Part shown: positions 37,306 through 49,539 of the stretch, piece by piece | Position numbering within the stretch: the stretch's first letter is position 1 | Layout of the letters: each line of letters starts with the position of its first letter | DNA from: Rhizobium leucaenae USDA 9039 | GTDB lineage: Bacteria > Pseudomonadota > Alphaproteobacteria > Rhizobiales > Rhizobiaceae | DNA length: 64,000 nt | Assembly (NCBI RefSeq): GCF_000426285.1 | Contig: NZ_AUFB01000002.1 | Location: 371,660-435,659, forward strand | Direction of reading: 5' to 3' | The notes under the pieces: model-generated | Databases searched by the model: none | Told to the model about the DNA's origin: nothing | Seen by the model: the letters and a program-made list of their open reading frames with translations, nothing else | Made by a program: the position numbers and the translations under genes

Positions 37306-39290
37306 TCATCGAGCTCGGACACTATGCGCTGGTGCTGGCGCTTGCGACCGCGATCATCGTGTCGATCATCCCGGTCGTCGGCGCACGGCGGGGCGAATTG
37401 TCGATGATGGCCATCGCGCCGGTCGGCGCCGTCGTCATGTTCGCGCTGGTTGCCTTTTCCTTCGGTGTTTTGACCTACGCCTATGTCGTCTCCGATTTTT
37501 CGGTCCTGAACGTCTGGGAGAATTCCCATTCGCTGATGCCGCTAATCTTCAAGATCTCCGGTGTCTGGGGCAATCACGAAGGGTCGATGATGCTCTGGCT
37601 GCTGATCCTGGCGCTGTTCAGCGCGATGGTGGCGCTGTTCGGGCGCAATCTGCCGGATACGCTGCGGGCCAATGTGCTGGCAGTGCAGTCTTGGATATCA
37701 GCCGCCTTTTTGATTTTCATCCTTCTGACCTCCAACCCGTTTCTCCGTCTCAATCCGGCGCCTGCCGAGGGCAAAGACCTCAATCCGGTGCTGCAGGATA
37801 TCGGCCTGGCGATCCATCCGCCGCTGCTTTATCTCGGCTATGTCGGCTTCTCGATCTGTTTCTCCTTCGCGGTCGCCGCTTTGCTCGAAGGCCGCATCGA
37901 TGCCGCCTGGGCGCGATGGGTTCGCCCCTGGACGCTGGCGGCCTGGACCTTTCTGACGCTCGGCATCGCCATGGGTTCCTATTGGGCCTATTACGAACTC
38001 GGCTGGGGCGGCTGGTGGTTCTGGGACCCGGTGGAGAACGCCTCCTTCATGCCTTGGCTCGCCGGCACGGCGCTCCTGCATTCCGCTGTTGTCATGGAGA
38101 AGCGCGATGCGCTGAAGATCTGGACGGTTCTGCTGGCGATCCTGACATTCTCGTTGTCGCTGCTCGGCACCTTCCTGGTACGCTCCGGCGTGCTCACCTC
38201 TGTGCATTCCTTCGCCAGCGATCCGACGCGCGGCATCTTCATTCTCTGCATCCTCCTGATCTTCATCGGCGGCGCCCTGGCGCTCTTTGCACTCCGCGCC
38301 CCGCGGCTTGCCGCCGGCGGCCTGTTCGCGCCGATCTCGCGTGAGGGATCATTGGTGCTCAACAACCTCATCCTTACGGTTGCCTGCGGCACGGTGCTGA
38401 CGGGCACGCTTTATCCGCTGGCGCTGGAAACGCTGACCGGCGACAAGATTTCCGTCGGGCCGCCTTTCTTCAACATGACCTTCGGCCTGCTGATGACGCC
38501 GATCCTGATTGCGGTTCCCTTCGGGCCGCTGCTGGCCTGGAAGCGCGGCGATCTGCTCGGCGTGCTGCAGAGGCTATACGTTGCCGCCGGCCTCGCCCTG
38601 GTCGCCGGCCTCATCCTGTTCTACCTCCGCCATGGCGGACCGGTGCTTGCCGTTTTCGGCCTGGCCGCCGGTTTCTTCCTGCTCTTCGGCGCACTGACCG
38701 ATCTCTGGTATCGCGCCGGTGCCGGCAAGGTAGCTGGAGACGTCGCGTGGCGGCGTCTGCTCGGTCTGCCGCGTTCGGCATTCGGAACGGTGCTCGCCCA
38801 TGCCGGGCTTGGCATCACCGTGCTCGGCGTCGTCGCAGTCTCGACATTTCAATCCGAAAACATCACCGAGATGAAGCCGGGCGGCACGGCCGAACTCGGC
38901 GGCTATACACTGCGCTTCGACGGCATTCAGCCGGGCGTCGGCCCGAATTACACCGAGGATCGCGCCAGCTTTACGGTCAGCCGCGGCGGCGTCGCCGTCG
39001 CCAATGTCTCGTCCGCCAAGCGTCTCTTCACCGCCGGCCGCACCGCCACCACCGAGGCCGGCATTCTAACTCTCGGCCTCAGCCAGCTTTATGTGTCGCT
39101 CGGCGATCCCACCAATGATGGCGGCATGGTCGTGCGCATCTGGTGGAAGCCCTTTATCATCTGCATCTGGGGCGGCGCCATCGTCATGGCGCTGGGCGGT
39201 TTCGTCTCCCTCAGCGACCGCCGCCTGCGCATCGGGGCACCGAGCCGCAAGGCAAAGCCGGTCCGTCCGGCGATGGAGCCTGCGGAATGA
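37302..39290 (+). CDS. ccmF: cytochrome c-type biogenesis protein CcmF (CycK)
   Basis: A 662-residue polytopic membrane protein with the tryptophan-rich WWD motif [16 protein letters not shown] near residue 235, which binds heme on the periplasmic side. Conserved histidines are present ([21 protein letters not shown]). It is the heme ligase core with CcmH and CcmI. ATGA overlap with ccmE shows coupling. The length matches the family. Confidence 0.97.
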   Translation: MIIELGHYALVLALATAIIVSIIPVVGARRGELSMMAIAPVGAVVMFALVAFSFGVLTYAYVVSDFSVLNVWENSHSLMPLIFKISGVWGNHEGSMMLWLLILALFSAMVALFGRNLPDTLRANVLAVQSWISAAFLIFILLTSNPFLRLNPAPAEGKDLNPVLQDIGLAIHPPLLYLGYVGFSICFSFAVAALLEGRIDAAWARWVRPWTLAAWTFLTLGIAMGSYWAYYELGWGGWWFWDPVENASFMPWLAGTALLHSAVVMEKRDALKIWTVLLAILTFSLSLLGTFLVRSGVLTSVHSFASDPTRGIFILCILLIFIGGALALFALRAPRLAAGGLFAPISREGSLVLNNLILTVACGTVLTGTLYPLALETLTGDKISVGPPFFNMTFGLLMTPILIAVPFGPLLAWKRGDLLGVLQRLYVAAGLALVAGLILFYLRHGGPVLAVFGLAAGFFLLFGALTDLWYRAGAGKVAGDVAWRRLLGLPRSAFGTVLAHAGLGITVLGVVAVSTFQSENITEMKPGGTAELGGYTLRFDGIQPGVGPNYTEDRASFTVSRGGVAVANVSSAKRLFTAGRTATTEAGILTLGLSQLYVSLGDPTNDGGMVVRIWWKPFIICIWGGAIVMALGGFVSLSDRRLRIGAPSRKAKPVRPAMEPAE

Positions 39291-39378
39291 GGGGGAGGAG
39301 CGTTAGTGACACGCGCCTTAAGCGCAAGCGAAGGGCAGCCTTACCATGTAACGCCCCCTCAACCCGCACTGCGCGCGG

Positions 39379-39401
39379 CCTTCTCCCCGCCGGGGAGAAG
39401 G
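39379..39401. repeat. REP-like palindrome between ccmF and ccmH
   Basis: CCTTCTCCCC-GCC-GGGGAGAAGG, perfect ten-base arms. The same sort of CTTCTCCCC/GGGGAGAAG palindrome is common between genes in rhizobial chromosomes, so this is probably an extragenic repeat unit. It ends 11 bp before the ccmH ATG and would form a stem over its leader. Confidence 0.65.
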
Positions 39402-39412
39402 TAAAAGCGCTT

Positions 39413-39862
39413 ATGCGCCTGCTCATCCTCTTCGTCCTCTTGCTAGCTCCGATCCAAGCCTTTGCCGTCAATCCCAATGAGGTGCTGCCCGACAAGACGC
39501 TCGAAGCGCGCGCGCGAACGATCTCGGCCGAATTGCGCTGCATGGTCTGTCAGAACCAGTCGATCGACGATTCCAACGCCGATCTCGCCCGCGATCTGCG
39601 CCTGCTGGTGCGCAAGCGCCTCGTCAATGGCGATACCGACCAGCAGGTGCTCGACTATATCGTTTCCCGCTATGGCGAGTTCGTGCTGCTCAAGCCGCGG
39701 CTCAGTGACAAGACGCTGTTGCTCTGGGGTGCGCCGGCCGCTCTCCTCGTTTTCGGTGGCCTCGCTCTTGTCATCTACGCCCGCCGCCGCGCCGGTAAAG
39801 CGACGGGCACGCGGCTGACGGCAGAGGAAGAAGCGCGCCTGAACGAGCTCCTCGGCAAGTGA
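39413..39862 (+). CDS. ccmH: cytochrome c maturation protein CcmH (CycL)
   Basis: A 149-residue protein with a signal sequence ([18 protein letters not shown]), a short periplasmic domain bearing the redox motif LRCMVCQNQ near residue 43, and a C-terminal membrane helix (about 101-122). It reduces the apocytochrome CxxCH thiols for heme ligation. The ATG at 39413 is used since it opens the signal sequence. Unlike the other junctions of this operon, ccmF and ccmH are 122 bp apart because a repeat lies between. Confidence 0.95.
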   Translation: MRLLILFVLLLAPIQAFAVNPNEVLPDKTLEARARTISAELRCMVCQNQSIDDSNADLARDLRLLVRKRLVNGDTDQQVLDYIVSRYGEFVLLKPRLSDKTLLLWGAPAALLVFGGLALVIYARRRAGKATGTRLTAEEEARLNELLGK

Positions 39863-40037
39863 TGTTGCACGACAAGTTGTCTTTACCCCATCGAAAACAT
39901 TTCGCTACATTACGAATTTTTCATGGGTCGGACAGTTCGCTGTAAGGTCCGAAGGCCTATATCTTTCCCACAACCCATCACCGCCGGTTCTGCCGGTTCA
40001 AGAAAAATCGGACGAGAGAAGAAAAGGTAACTCGCAT

Positions 40038-41585
40038 ATGTTCAGGAATATCAAGGACACTTTGTCCCGTAGCACTGCTATGAAAGCTTCTGTCGTCGCC
40101 GGCCTCGCAGTCGCTGCTCTCGCCACCGGTGTCCCGGCTGAAATCAGCCGTTCCTATGCCGATGCCGTCAATGTCCAGGCTCCGCAGGTTCCGAGCTTCG
40201 CCAATGTCGTCGACGCCGTATCCCCGGCAGTCGTTTCCGTTCGCGTCGAATCCCGCGTCAATCCGGTCGCCGATGAAGACGATTCCTTCGGCCTCGGCCG
40301 CGGCTTCGACGAACTTCCGGACGATCATCCTCTGAAGAAGTTCTTCAAGCAGTTCGAACAGCAGCAGGGACATAACCAGGGCCAGCAGAAGGGCCAGCCG
40401 GATAACAAGGGCCGCCTGCGCCCCGTTGCCCAGGGCTCCGGCTTCTTCATTTCCGAAGACGGCTATCTCGTCACCAACAATCACGTCGTTTCCGATGGTG
40501 CGGCCTTCGTCGTCGTCCTCAATGACGGCACCGAACTCGACGCCAAGCTGATCGGCAAAGACCCCCGCACCGATCTTGCCGTGCTGAAGGTCGATGGCAA
40601 GGGCAAGAAATTCACCTATGTCAATTGGGCGGATGACGACAAGGTTCGCGTCGGCGACTGGGTCGTTGCCGTCGGCAATCCCTTCGGCCTTGGCGGCACG
40701 GTCACCGCCGGCATCGTCTCGGCTCGTGGTCGTGATATCGGCTCCGGTCCCTATGACGACTTCATCCAGGTCGACGCAGCCGTGAACCGCGGAAACTCCG
40801 GCGGGCCGACCTTCAACCTCAGCGGCCAGGTTGTCGGCATCAACACCGCCATCTTCTCGCCGTCGGGCGGCAGCGTCGGTATCGCCTTCGCAATCCCCGC
40901 CGATACTGCCAAGAACGTCGTCACCGATCTGATCAAGACCGGTACCGTGTCGCGCGGCTGGCTCGGCGTGCAGATCCAGCCGGTGACCAAGGATATCGCC
41001 GAATCGCTCGGCCTGTCCGAGCCGAGCGGCGCGCTCGTCGTCTCCCCGCAGGATGGCTCTCCGGGCCAGAAGGCAGGCATCAAGAACGGCGACGTCGTGA
41101 CCGCTGTCAACGGCGATCCGGTTAAGGACCCGCGCGATCTCGCCCGTCGTATCGGTGCGATGCAGCCGGGCTCCAAGGTCGATGTCTCGCTGTGGCGTAG
41201 TGGTAAGGCTCAGTCGGTCACCGTCGAACTCGGCACGCTTCCAGCCGACCAGAACCAGGCTTCGAACGACGATAACTCGCAGCCACCCCAGCAGCAGCAG
41301 CCGTCCTCGGAAAAGGCACTTGCCGAGCTTGGCCTCACCGTCGGTCCTTCCGATGACGGCAAGGGTGTCGCGATCACGGGTGTCGATCCGGACTCCGATG
41401 CCGCCGACAAAGGCGTGAAGGAAGGCGAGAAGATCACTTCGGTCAACAACCAGCAGATCTCCAATGCCGGTGACATCGCCAAGGTTATCGACCAGGCGAA
41501 GAAGGACGGCCGCACCCGTGCGCTGTTCCAGATACAGTCCAAGGACGGCAGCCGCTTCGTCGCTCTGCCGATCACCGCGGGCTGA
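40038..41585 (+). CDS. degP: periplasmic serine endoprotease DegP/Do
   Basis: A 515-residue HtrA protease: export signal in the first 43 residues, protease domain with His149 in VTNNHV, Asp179 in DPRTDLAVL and Ser254 in RGNSGGP, then two PDZ domains (about 285-385 and 430-510). The Q-rich loop (about 105-125) is the LA-loop region. It degrades misfolded envelope proteins. It is followed by a strong terminator, so its unit ends before the two-component pair. Confidence 0.95.
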   Translation: MFRNIKDTLSRSTAMKASVVAGLAVAALATGVPAEISRSYADAVNVQAPQVPSFANVVDAVSPAVVSVRVESRVNPVADEDDSFGLGRGFDELPDDHPLKKFFKQFEQQQGHNQGQQKGQPDNKGRLRPVAQGSGFFISEDGYLVTNNHVVSDGAAFVVVLNDGTELDAKLIGKDPRTDLAVLKVDGKGKKFTYVNWADDDKVRVGDWVVAVGNPFGLGGTVTAGIVSARGRDIGSGPYDDFIQVDAAVNRGNSGGPTFNLSGQVVGINTAIFSPSGGSVGIAFAIPADTAKNVVTDLIKTGTVSRGWLGVQIQPVTKDIAESLGLSEPSGALVVSPQDGSPGQKAGIKNGDVVTAVNGDPVKDPRDLARRIGAMQPGSKVDVSLWRSGKAQSVTVELGTLPADQNQASNDDNSQPPQQQQPSSEKALAELGLTVGPSDDGKGVAITGVDPDSDAADKGVKEGEKITSVNNQQISNAGDIAKVIDQAKKDGRTRALFQIQSKDGSRFVALPITAG

Positions 41586-41608
41586 TCTTCGGCCAATTGA
41601 GTGCATTG

Positions 41609-41647
41609 GGAGCCGCGCAGGCCACGGCTTGCGCGGCTCCTTTGTTT
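41609..41647 (+). terminator. rho-independent terminator of degP
   Basis: GGAGCCGCGC and GCGCGGCTCC form a perfect ten-pair stem with a 12-base loop, followed by TTTGTTT. It starts 24 bases after the degP stop. Confidence 0.92.
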
Positions 41648-41805
41648 CCAGGGCATGGTCGTCAAACATGCGCGATGCGCGAGACCATGGCTTATCGACG
41701 AATTGCTTTCAGGGCAGGTAGAAGATGACAACCGCTGGCCAACATGCTGTGAACTCCTCCGATTCCGGTTGTGCTGAGGCATCGCCGACGGGTAATGTTG
41801 CCCAT

Positions 41806-42483
41806 ATGAAGATTTTGATTATCGAAGATGATCTCGAGGCTGCCGCCTATCTCACCAAGGCGTTTCGCGAGGCCGGCATTGTCGCCGACCATGCGAGCGA
41901 CGGTGAGAGCGGCCTGTTCATGGCCACCGAGAACGCCTACGATGTCGCCATCATCGATCGCATGCTGCCGCGCCGCGATGGTCTTTCCGTCATCAGCGAG
42001 TTGCGCCGCAAGGGCGTGCATACGCCTGTTCTCATTCTCTCCGCTCTCGGCCAGGTCGACGACCGCGTCACCGGCCTGCGTGCAGGCGGCGACGACTATT
42101 TGCCGAAGCCCTACGCGTTCAGCGAGTTGCTCGCCCGCGTCGAAGTTCTCGGCCGCCGCAAGGGCACCCCGGAACAGGATGTGCTCTATCGTGTCGGCGA
42201 TCTCGAACTCGACCGGCTGTCGCATGAGGTTCGCCGCGGCGGCAAGGAGATCCTTCTGCAGCCGCGCGAATTCCGCCTGCTGGAATATCTGATGAAGAAC
42301 GCCGGCCAGGTGGTGACGCGCACCATGCTTCTCGAAAACGTCTGGGATTACCATTTCGATCCCCAGACGAACGTGATCGACGTACACGTCTCGCGCTTGC
42401 GTTCGAAGATCGAAAAAGATTTCAGCCAGCCGCTGCTGAAAACGATCCGCGGCGCCGGCTACATGATCAAGGACGAGGGATGA
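41806..42483 (+). CDS. OmpR-family response regulator
   Basis: A 225-residue regulator: receiver (1-115) with Asp8/Asp9, Asp51 in AIIDRMLP and Lys in LPKPYAF, then a winged-helix domain ending RSKIEKDFSQPLLKTIRGAGYMI. Start MKILIIEDD is the family start; the frame is also open from ATG at 41725, where an AGG-containing site exists, giving a possible 27-residue N-terminal extension. It overlaps the kinase gene by four bases. Position next to degP suggests envelope stress as the input, as with CpxR, but that is an inference. Confidence 0.9.
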   Translation: MKILIIEDDLEAAAYLTKAFREAGIVADHASDGESGLFMATENAYDVAIIDRMLPRRDGLSVISELRRKGVHTPVLILSALGQVDDRVTGLRAGGDDYLPKPYAFSELLARVEVLGRRKGTPEQDVLYRVGDLELDRLSHEVRRGGKEILLQPREFRLLEYLMKNAGQVVTRTMLLENVWDYHFDPQTNVIDVHVSRLRSKIEKDFSQPLLKTIRGAGYMIKDEG

Positions 42484-43895
42484 GCCGCTTTCGCGTTCTC
42501 TTCAAGTCCACCGCAGTCCGCCTTTCCGCCCTTTACATCCTTCTTTTTGCGCTCTGCGCCGCCACGCTCGTCTTCTACGTAACGGCCATGTCGGAACGGT
42601 TGTTGACGGGGCAGATCCGGGATGCCGTGCAGCAGGAGGTCAATCAGGTCAAGCGCGCCTACGATGTCGGCGGCCTGAACCTGCTACTGCGCACAATGGA
42701 ACGCCGTGCGCGCCAGCCGGGTGCCAATCTTTATGTCATCGCCAGCCCCTCCGGCGATATCCTTGCCGGCAACGTCGCTTCGGTCCAACCCGGCGTCCTC
42801 GGCGAGGCAGGTTGGACGGAATTGCCGTTCATCTATGAGCGCTATACCGACTCCGGCCCGGACCTCGAACGGCGACATCTGGCGATCGCCAACATCTTCC
42901 TGCTCGACAATGGCCTGCGCATCCTGATCGGCCGCGACTTGGGCGAGCCGGAACGCTTCCGGGTGCTCGTGCGCCAGGCCTTGATGCTGGCGCTGGCGAT
43001 CATGGGGCTTGGCGCGCTCGTCATCTGGTTCGGTATTGGCCGCAACGCACTGAAGCGCATTGACCGCATGACCGACGCCAGCCGCAAAATCATGGCCGGC
43101 GATCTCTCGCAGCGGCTGCCGGTCGGCGGCTCCGGCGATGAATTCGACCGCATGTCGGCATCGCTGAACTCGATGCTGGAACGCATCGAGAAACTGAACG
43201 AAGGCTTGCGGCAGGTGTCGGACAACATCGCCCATGATTTGAAAACACCTCTGACGCGGCTACGCAACAAGGCAGCCGACGCGCTCGACAATGCCAACAG
43301 CGACGGACGCCGTGTTGCGCTGGAGGGTATCATCGGCGAGTCCGATCAATTGATCCGCACATTCAATGCGCTGCTGATGATTTCCCGTGTCGAAGCCGGT
43401 TCCGTCGCCGCCGAGATGACCGGCGTCGACCTCTCTTCCATTGTCGCGGACACGGCCGAGCTTTACGAGCCTGTCGCCGAGGAAGCGGGCCTGACGCTGA
43501 CGACTGATATCGAGCCTGATGTCGAGGTGCAGGGCAATCGCGAGCTGATCGGGCAGGCGATCTTCAATCTGATCGACAATGCCGTCAAATATGCCTCGGG
43601 CTGTCCCGGCAAACAGACGGTCGTGTTGAAACTCTCGCGTACGCCTGATGCCGTGAACCTCGCCGTCGCGGACCACGGTCCGGGCATCCCTGCCCACCAG
43701 CGAACGGAGGTGGTCAAACGCTTCATCCGCCTGGACGAAAGCCGCTCGAAGCCGGGCACCGGCCTTGGTCTTGCTTTGGTGGAAGCAGTGATGGAGCTGC
43801 ATGGCGGGCGGCTGGAACTGTCCGATACCGATCCGGCCACCCCCGACGCTCGCGGCCTGACGGTAACCATGATCTTCCCCACGCAGGAACAATAG
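42480..43895 (+). CDS. sensor histidine kinase, partner of the preceding regulator
   Basis: A 471-residue kinase with two membrane helices (about 13-35 and 164-186) around a periplasmic domain of about 125 residues, a HAMP domain (188-240), HisKA with His252 in NIAHDLKTPLTRL, and an ATPase domain (NLIDNAVKYA, DHGPGI, GTGLGLALVEA). The stimulus is unknown. It is translated in coupling with the regulator gene. Confidence 0.92.
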   Translation: MSRFRVLFKSTAVRLSALYILLFALCAATLVFYVTAMSERLLTGQIRDAVQQEVNQVKRAYDVGGLNLLLRTMERRARQPGANLYVIASPSGDILAGNVASVQPGVLGEAGWTELPFIYERYTDSGPDLERRHLAIANIFLLDNGLRILIGRDLGEPERFRVLVRQALMLALAIMGLGALVIWFGIGRNALKRIDRMTDASRKIMAGDLSQRLPVGGSGDEFDRMSASLNSMLERIEKLNEGLRQVSDNIAHDLKTPLTRLRNKAADALDNANSDGRRVALEGIIGESDQLIRTFNALLMISRVEAGSVAAEMTGVDLSSIVADTAELYEPVAEEAGLTLTTDIEPDVEVQGNRELIGQAIFNLIDNAVKYASGCPGKQTVVLKLSRTPDAVNLAVADHGPGIPAHQRTEVVKRFIRLDESRSKPGTGLGLALVEAVMELHGGRLELSDTDPATPDARGLTVTMIFPTQEQ

Positions 43896-43923
43896 ATTAA
43901 TCCTGCCCTACCGGATTGCCTCA

Positions 43924-43965
43924 TGCATGATCTCTGTATCGGCTTCCGATTCTAGAGATCATGCA
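43924..43965. repeat. 12-bp inverted repeat between the kinase gene and glnE
   Basis: TGCATGATCTCT and AGAGATCATGCA are perfect arms around an 18-base spacer, 28 bases after the kinase stop. No T run follows. The GCATGATC core resembles dispersed rhizobial intergenic repeats. It may act as a weak terminator or 3'-end stabiliser. Confidence 0.55.
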
Positions 43966-44034
43966 GGATTCAAGATGTGACTGCGTGCCTTGCACGTCCG
44001 ATCGGACCTACGGGCGCCGTTGGAGGAGAGCTGC

Positions 44035-46992
44035 ATGACGACGGAAAGCGATTTTCTGCAGGATGTTCCGCCCGGGCGGCTTCGCCCGCTCAATCAGACG
44101 GAGCTGAAGGCGACGCTCGCCGACCTCAAGGATATTGCCGCATCGGAACCGGCAATCGCCGCTCTTCTCGGCAGTGACGGTCCGCTCCGCGACTTCATTG
44201 TCGCCGCACTGACGCTCTCGCCATATCTTCGCGAAACCGCCAATCTCGACCCGGCGCTCCTCGTCGCGGCGATCAGCAAATCGCTGTCGTCGCAGATCGA
44301 GCTTCTGGTGGCCGCGGCACGCCGCGCGTGGCTGCCCGCGCAGGACGGTGCACCGTCGCCTGCAGAATCCGAGGTCATGAGCCGTTTGCGCATCGCCAAA
44401 CGCCGCGCCTCGTTCCTGATCGCGCTTGCCGATCTCGCCCGCATTTTCGACGGCAGAGCGACGACGCGCTGGTTGAGCGCCCTTGCCGAAGCCTCGATTT
44501 CGGCAGCGATCGACCATCTGCTCCTGTCGTCGCATGAAACGGGCAAGATCGTTCTCCGCGACCCCTCGACGCCAAGCCGCGGTTCCGGCCTGATCGTGCT
44601 CGGCATGGGCAAGCTCGGCGCCGAGGAGCTGAATTATTCCTCCGATATCGATCTGGTCGTTTTCTTCGACGAAATGGCCGGCATCGTTCCCAATTCCGAG
44701 GATGCGATCGACATCTTCCCGCGGCTGATGCGTCGCCTGGTGCGCATCCTGCAGGAGCGGACCGCCGATGGCTACGTTTTTCGCACCGATCTTCGCCTGC
44801 GCCCCGATCCGGGCTCCACGCCGCTTGCTATCCCCATCGAGGCGGCCATGATTTATTATGAGGGCAGGGGGCAGAACTGGGAACGTGCCGCCTTCATCAA
44901 GGCACGCGCCGTCGGCGGAGACATCGCGGCAGGCCAGGCCTTCATCCGCGACCTCGTGCCCTTCGTTTTCCGCAAATATCTCGATTATGCGGCGATATCG
45001 GATATCCATTCCATCAAGCGGCAGATCCATGCGCATAAGGGGCACGGCGCGATTGCCGTCAAGGGCCATAACGTCAAACTCGGCCGCGGCGGTATCCGCG
45101 AAATCGAGTTCTTCGTGCAGACGCAGCAGCTGATCGCCGGCGGCCGCATGCCGGCATTGCGCGGCCGCGCCACCGAAGGAACATTGGCTGAGCTGACCAA
45201 GGCGAAGTGGATCGATGCGGAAACGCGCGACGAACTGACAGAGGCCTATTGGTTTCTGCGTGATGTCGAGCACCGCATCCAGATGGTGCGTGACGAGCAG
45301 ACGCATCTGCTTCCCGAAACGGATGTCGAGTTGAAGCGCATCGCCTTCATGATGGGCTTTTCCGATCTACCCAGCTTTTCCGAGGCGTTGGTTGCCACGC
45401 TGAAGACAGTGGAGCGGCGCTATGCCCGCTTGTTCGAGCAGGAGACCAAGCTTTCGACCGAAACCGGCAACCTCGTGTTCACCGGTCAGGGCGACGATCC
45501 CGATACGCTGAAGACGCTGCGCCGCCTCGGCTTCGAGCGTCCTTCCGATATTTCCCATGTCATCCGCACATGGCACTATGGCCGCTATCGGGCCACGCAA
45601 TCAGTCGAGGCCCGTGAGCGATTGACCGAATTGACGCCGGAATTGCTGCGCGTGTTCGGTGAGAGCAAGCGAGCGGACGACGCGCTGCTGCGTTTCGACA
45701 ATTTCATCTCCGGCCTGCCGGCGGGCATTCAGCTTTTCTCGCTCCTCAGTACAAATCCGGTGTTGCTCTCGCTCATCGTCAACATCATGTCTTCGGCGCC
45801 GCGGCTTGCGGAAATCATCGCCGCTAAGCCGCATGTCTTTGACGGCATGTTGGATCCCGGGCTGATGGCGGAGCTGCCGACGCGCGATTACTTGGCCGAG
45901 CGGATTAATAGCTTTCTGGCGCCGGCGGGACACTATGAGGAGGTGCTGGACCGGCTGCGCATCTTCGCCTCGGAACAGCGTTTCCTGATCGGCATCCGCC
46001 TGCTGACGGGCTCTATCGCCGGCATCATGGCCGCCCGCGCCTTCACCCATCTTGCCGATCTGATCGTGGAAGCGGCCTTGAACGCCGTCATGAAGGAAAT
46101 CCAAGCCGCCCACGGCGATTATCCCGGCGGCCGTGTCGCCATCGTCGGCATGGGCAAGCTCGGCAGCTTCGAGCTTACTGCAGGTTCGGATATCGATATT
46201 ATCCTGCTTTATGACTATGACGATGATGTCGGCGAATCCACCGGGCCAAAGCCGCTCGACGCGACGCGCTATTTTACCCGTATGACCCAGCGGCTGATGG
46301 CTGCACTCTCCGCGCCGACGGCCGAGGGCGTGCTCTACGAGGTCGACATGCGCCTGCGTCCATCCGGCAACAAAGGCCCGGTCGCAACGCGCATCAACTC
46401 CTTCGAGAAGTATCAGCGCGGCGAGGCTTGGACCTGGGAGCATATGGCGCTATCCCGTGCACGGCTGATCTGCGGTAATGAGGACCTCGTGCTGCATGCG
46501 GAGCGGATCATCGGCGAGGTGCTTTCGACAAAACGTGATATTCCCAAGGTCGCCAGGGATGTCACCGAGATGCGGGCGCTGATCGAAGAGGAAAAACCGC
46601 CCGTGAGCATTTGGCATCTGAAGCTCATCCCCGGCGGCCTGATCGATATCGAATTCATCGCGCAATATTTGCGGCTGATCGCGCCCGCCCGCGGCGTCGG
46701 CATCGACGCCAACGGTCTCAGCACCGGCGAGGCGCTCAAACTGCTCGGCGGCAGCTTGATGAACCGGAACGATCTCGACCTTTGCCTGGAGGCGCTGCAT
46801 CTTTATACCGAATTGTCTCAATTGGTCCGGCTCTGCGTCGACGGACCGTTCGATCCGGAGAAGGCGCCTTCCGGGCTCATCGAGCTCGTTTGCCGCGCCG
46901 GCGATTGCCCCGACATCAAGACGCTGGAAGCGGAGTTGAAGCGGCTTTCGAAAGCGGTGCGCAAAGTTTTCCAGTCGGTTGTGAAGGCGTAG
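44035..46992 (+). CDS. glnE: bifunctional glutamine synthetase adenylyltransferase/deadenylase
   Basis: A 985-residue enzyme that adds AMP to glutamine synthetase and removes it in response to PII and glutamine. Two nucleotidyltransferase domains are visible, each with GMGKLG..EL...SDID: one near residue 190 (deadenylation) and one near 702 (adenylylation). The ATG at 44035 has a full GGAGGAG site; the in-frame TTG further up does not. It ends one base before the convergent pleC-like gene. Confidence 0.97.
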   Translation: MTTESDFLQDVPPGRLRPLNQTELKATLADLKDIAASEPAIAALLGSDGPLRDFIVAALTLSPYLRETANLDPALLVAAISKSLSSQIELLVAAARRAWLPAQDGAPSPAESEVMSRLRIAKRRASFLIALADLARIFDGRATTRWLSALAEASISAAIDHLLLSSHETGKIVLRDPSTPSRGSGLIVLGMGKLGAEELNYSSDIDLVVFFDEMAGIVPNSEDAIDIFPRLMRRLVRILQERTADGYVFRTDLRLRPDPGSTPLAIPIEAAMIYYEGRGQNWERAAFIKARAVGGDIAAGQAFIRDLVPFVFRKYLDYAAISDIHSIKRQIHAHKGHGAIAVKGHNVKLGRGGIREIEFFVQTQQLIAGGRMPALRGRATEGTLAELTKAKWIDAETRDELTEAYWFLRDVEHRIQMVRDEQTHLLPETDVELKRIAFMMGFSDLPSFSEALVATLKTVERRYARLFEQETKLSTETGNLVFTGQGDDPDTLKTLRRLGFERPSDISHVIRTWHYGRYRATQSVEARERLTELTPELLRVFGESKRADDALLRFDNFISGLPAGIQLFSLLSTNPVLLSLIVNIMSSAPRLAEIIAAKPHVFDGMLDPGLMAELPTRDYLAERINSFLAPAGHYEEVLDRLRIFASEQRFLIGIRLLTGSIAGIMAARAFTHLADLIVEAALNAVMKEIQAAHGDYPGGRVAIVGMGKLGSFELTAGSDIDIILLYDYDDDVGESTGPKPLDATRYFTRMTQRLMAALSAPTAEGVLYEVDMRLRPSGNKGPVATRINSFEKYQRGEAWTWEHMALSRARLICGNEDLVLHAERIIGEVLSTKRDIPKVARDVTEMRALIEEEKPPVSIWHLKLIPGGLIDIEFIAQYLRLIAPARGVGIDANGLSTGEALKLLGGSLMNRNDLDLCLEALHLYTELSQLVRLCVDGPFDPEKAPSGLIELVCRAGDCPDIKTLEAELKRLSKAVRKVFQSVVKA

Positions 46993-46993
46993 C

Positions 46994-49309
<2,316 letters not shown>

Positions 49310-49332
49310 CGCTCTAGCCTTGTCCCTCGTGT

Positions 49333-49421
49333 GATTCGCAACGCCGCTCGCCCGAATCTGCCTTAATGAATCACTCGTGATTCGCCTTGTCCAGAGGGCA
49401 GGGCAAAACTTTCTTAACCAT
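49333..49421 (-). promoter_or_regulatory. pleC upstream region with four GANTC sites and a CtrA-type box
   Basis: GANTC occurs at 49333, 49354, 49368 and 49379, within 51 bp and 24-74 bp before the pleC start codon. The last two form GAATCAC-tc-GTGATTC. TTAACCAT, the CtrA half-site of alphaproteobacteria, is at 49414-49421. The gap lies between pepN (which ends at 49540) and pleC, so it should be the pleC promoter. Methylation by CcrM and binding by GcrA or CtrA are inferred. Confidence 0.7.
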
Positions 49422-49539
49422 CTGCGATTTCGTGCTTTTTTGCACTCGCAATGGTAAGGCGCCGGCGCCGGGGACTCGTTCCGGCTGAAAAAGGCGAGTT
49501 CAAATCGCCCGCCTTGATCTTAGTTAGACAAGTAAAAAT

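Noticed and set aside
39143..39412. long N-terminal extension of ccmH
   Set aside because: The frame is open across the end of ccmF and the REP-like repeat by chance; the signal sequence starts at 39413.
39978..41669. 563-codon minus-strand open frame
   Set aside because: It is antisense to degP, whose catalytic triad and PDZ domains leave no doubt about the coding strand.
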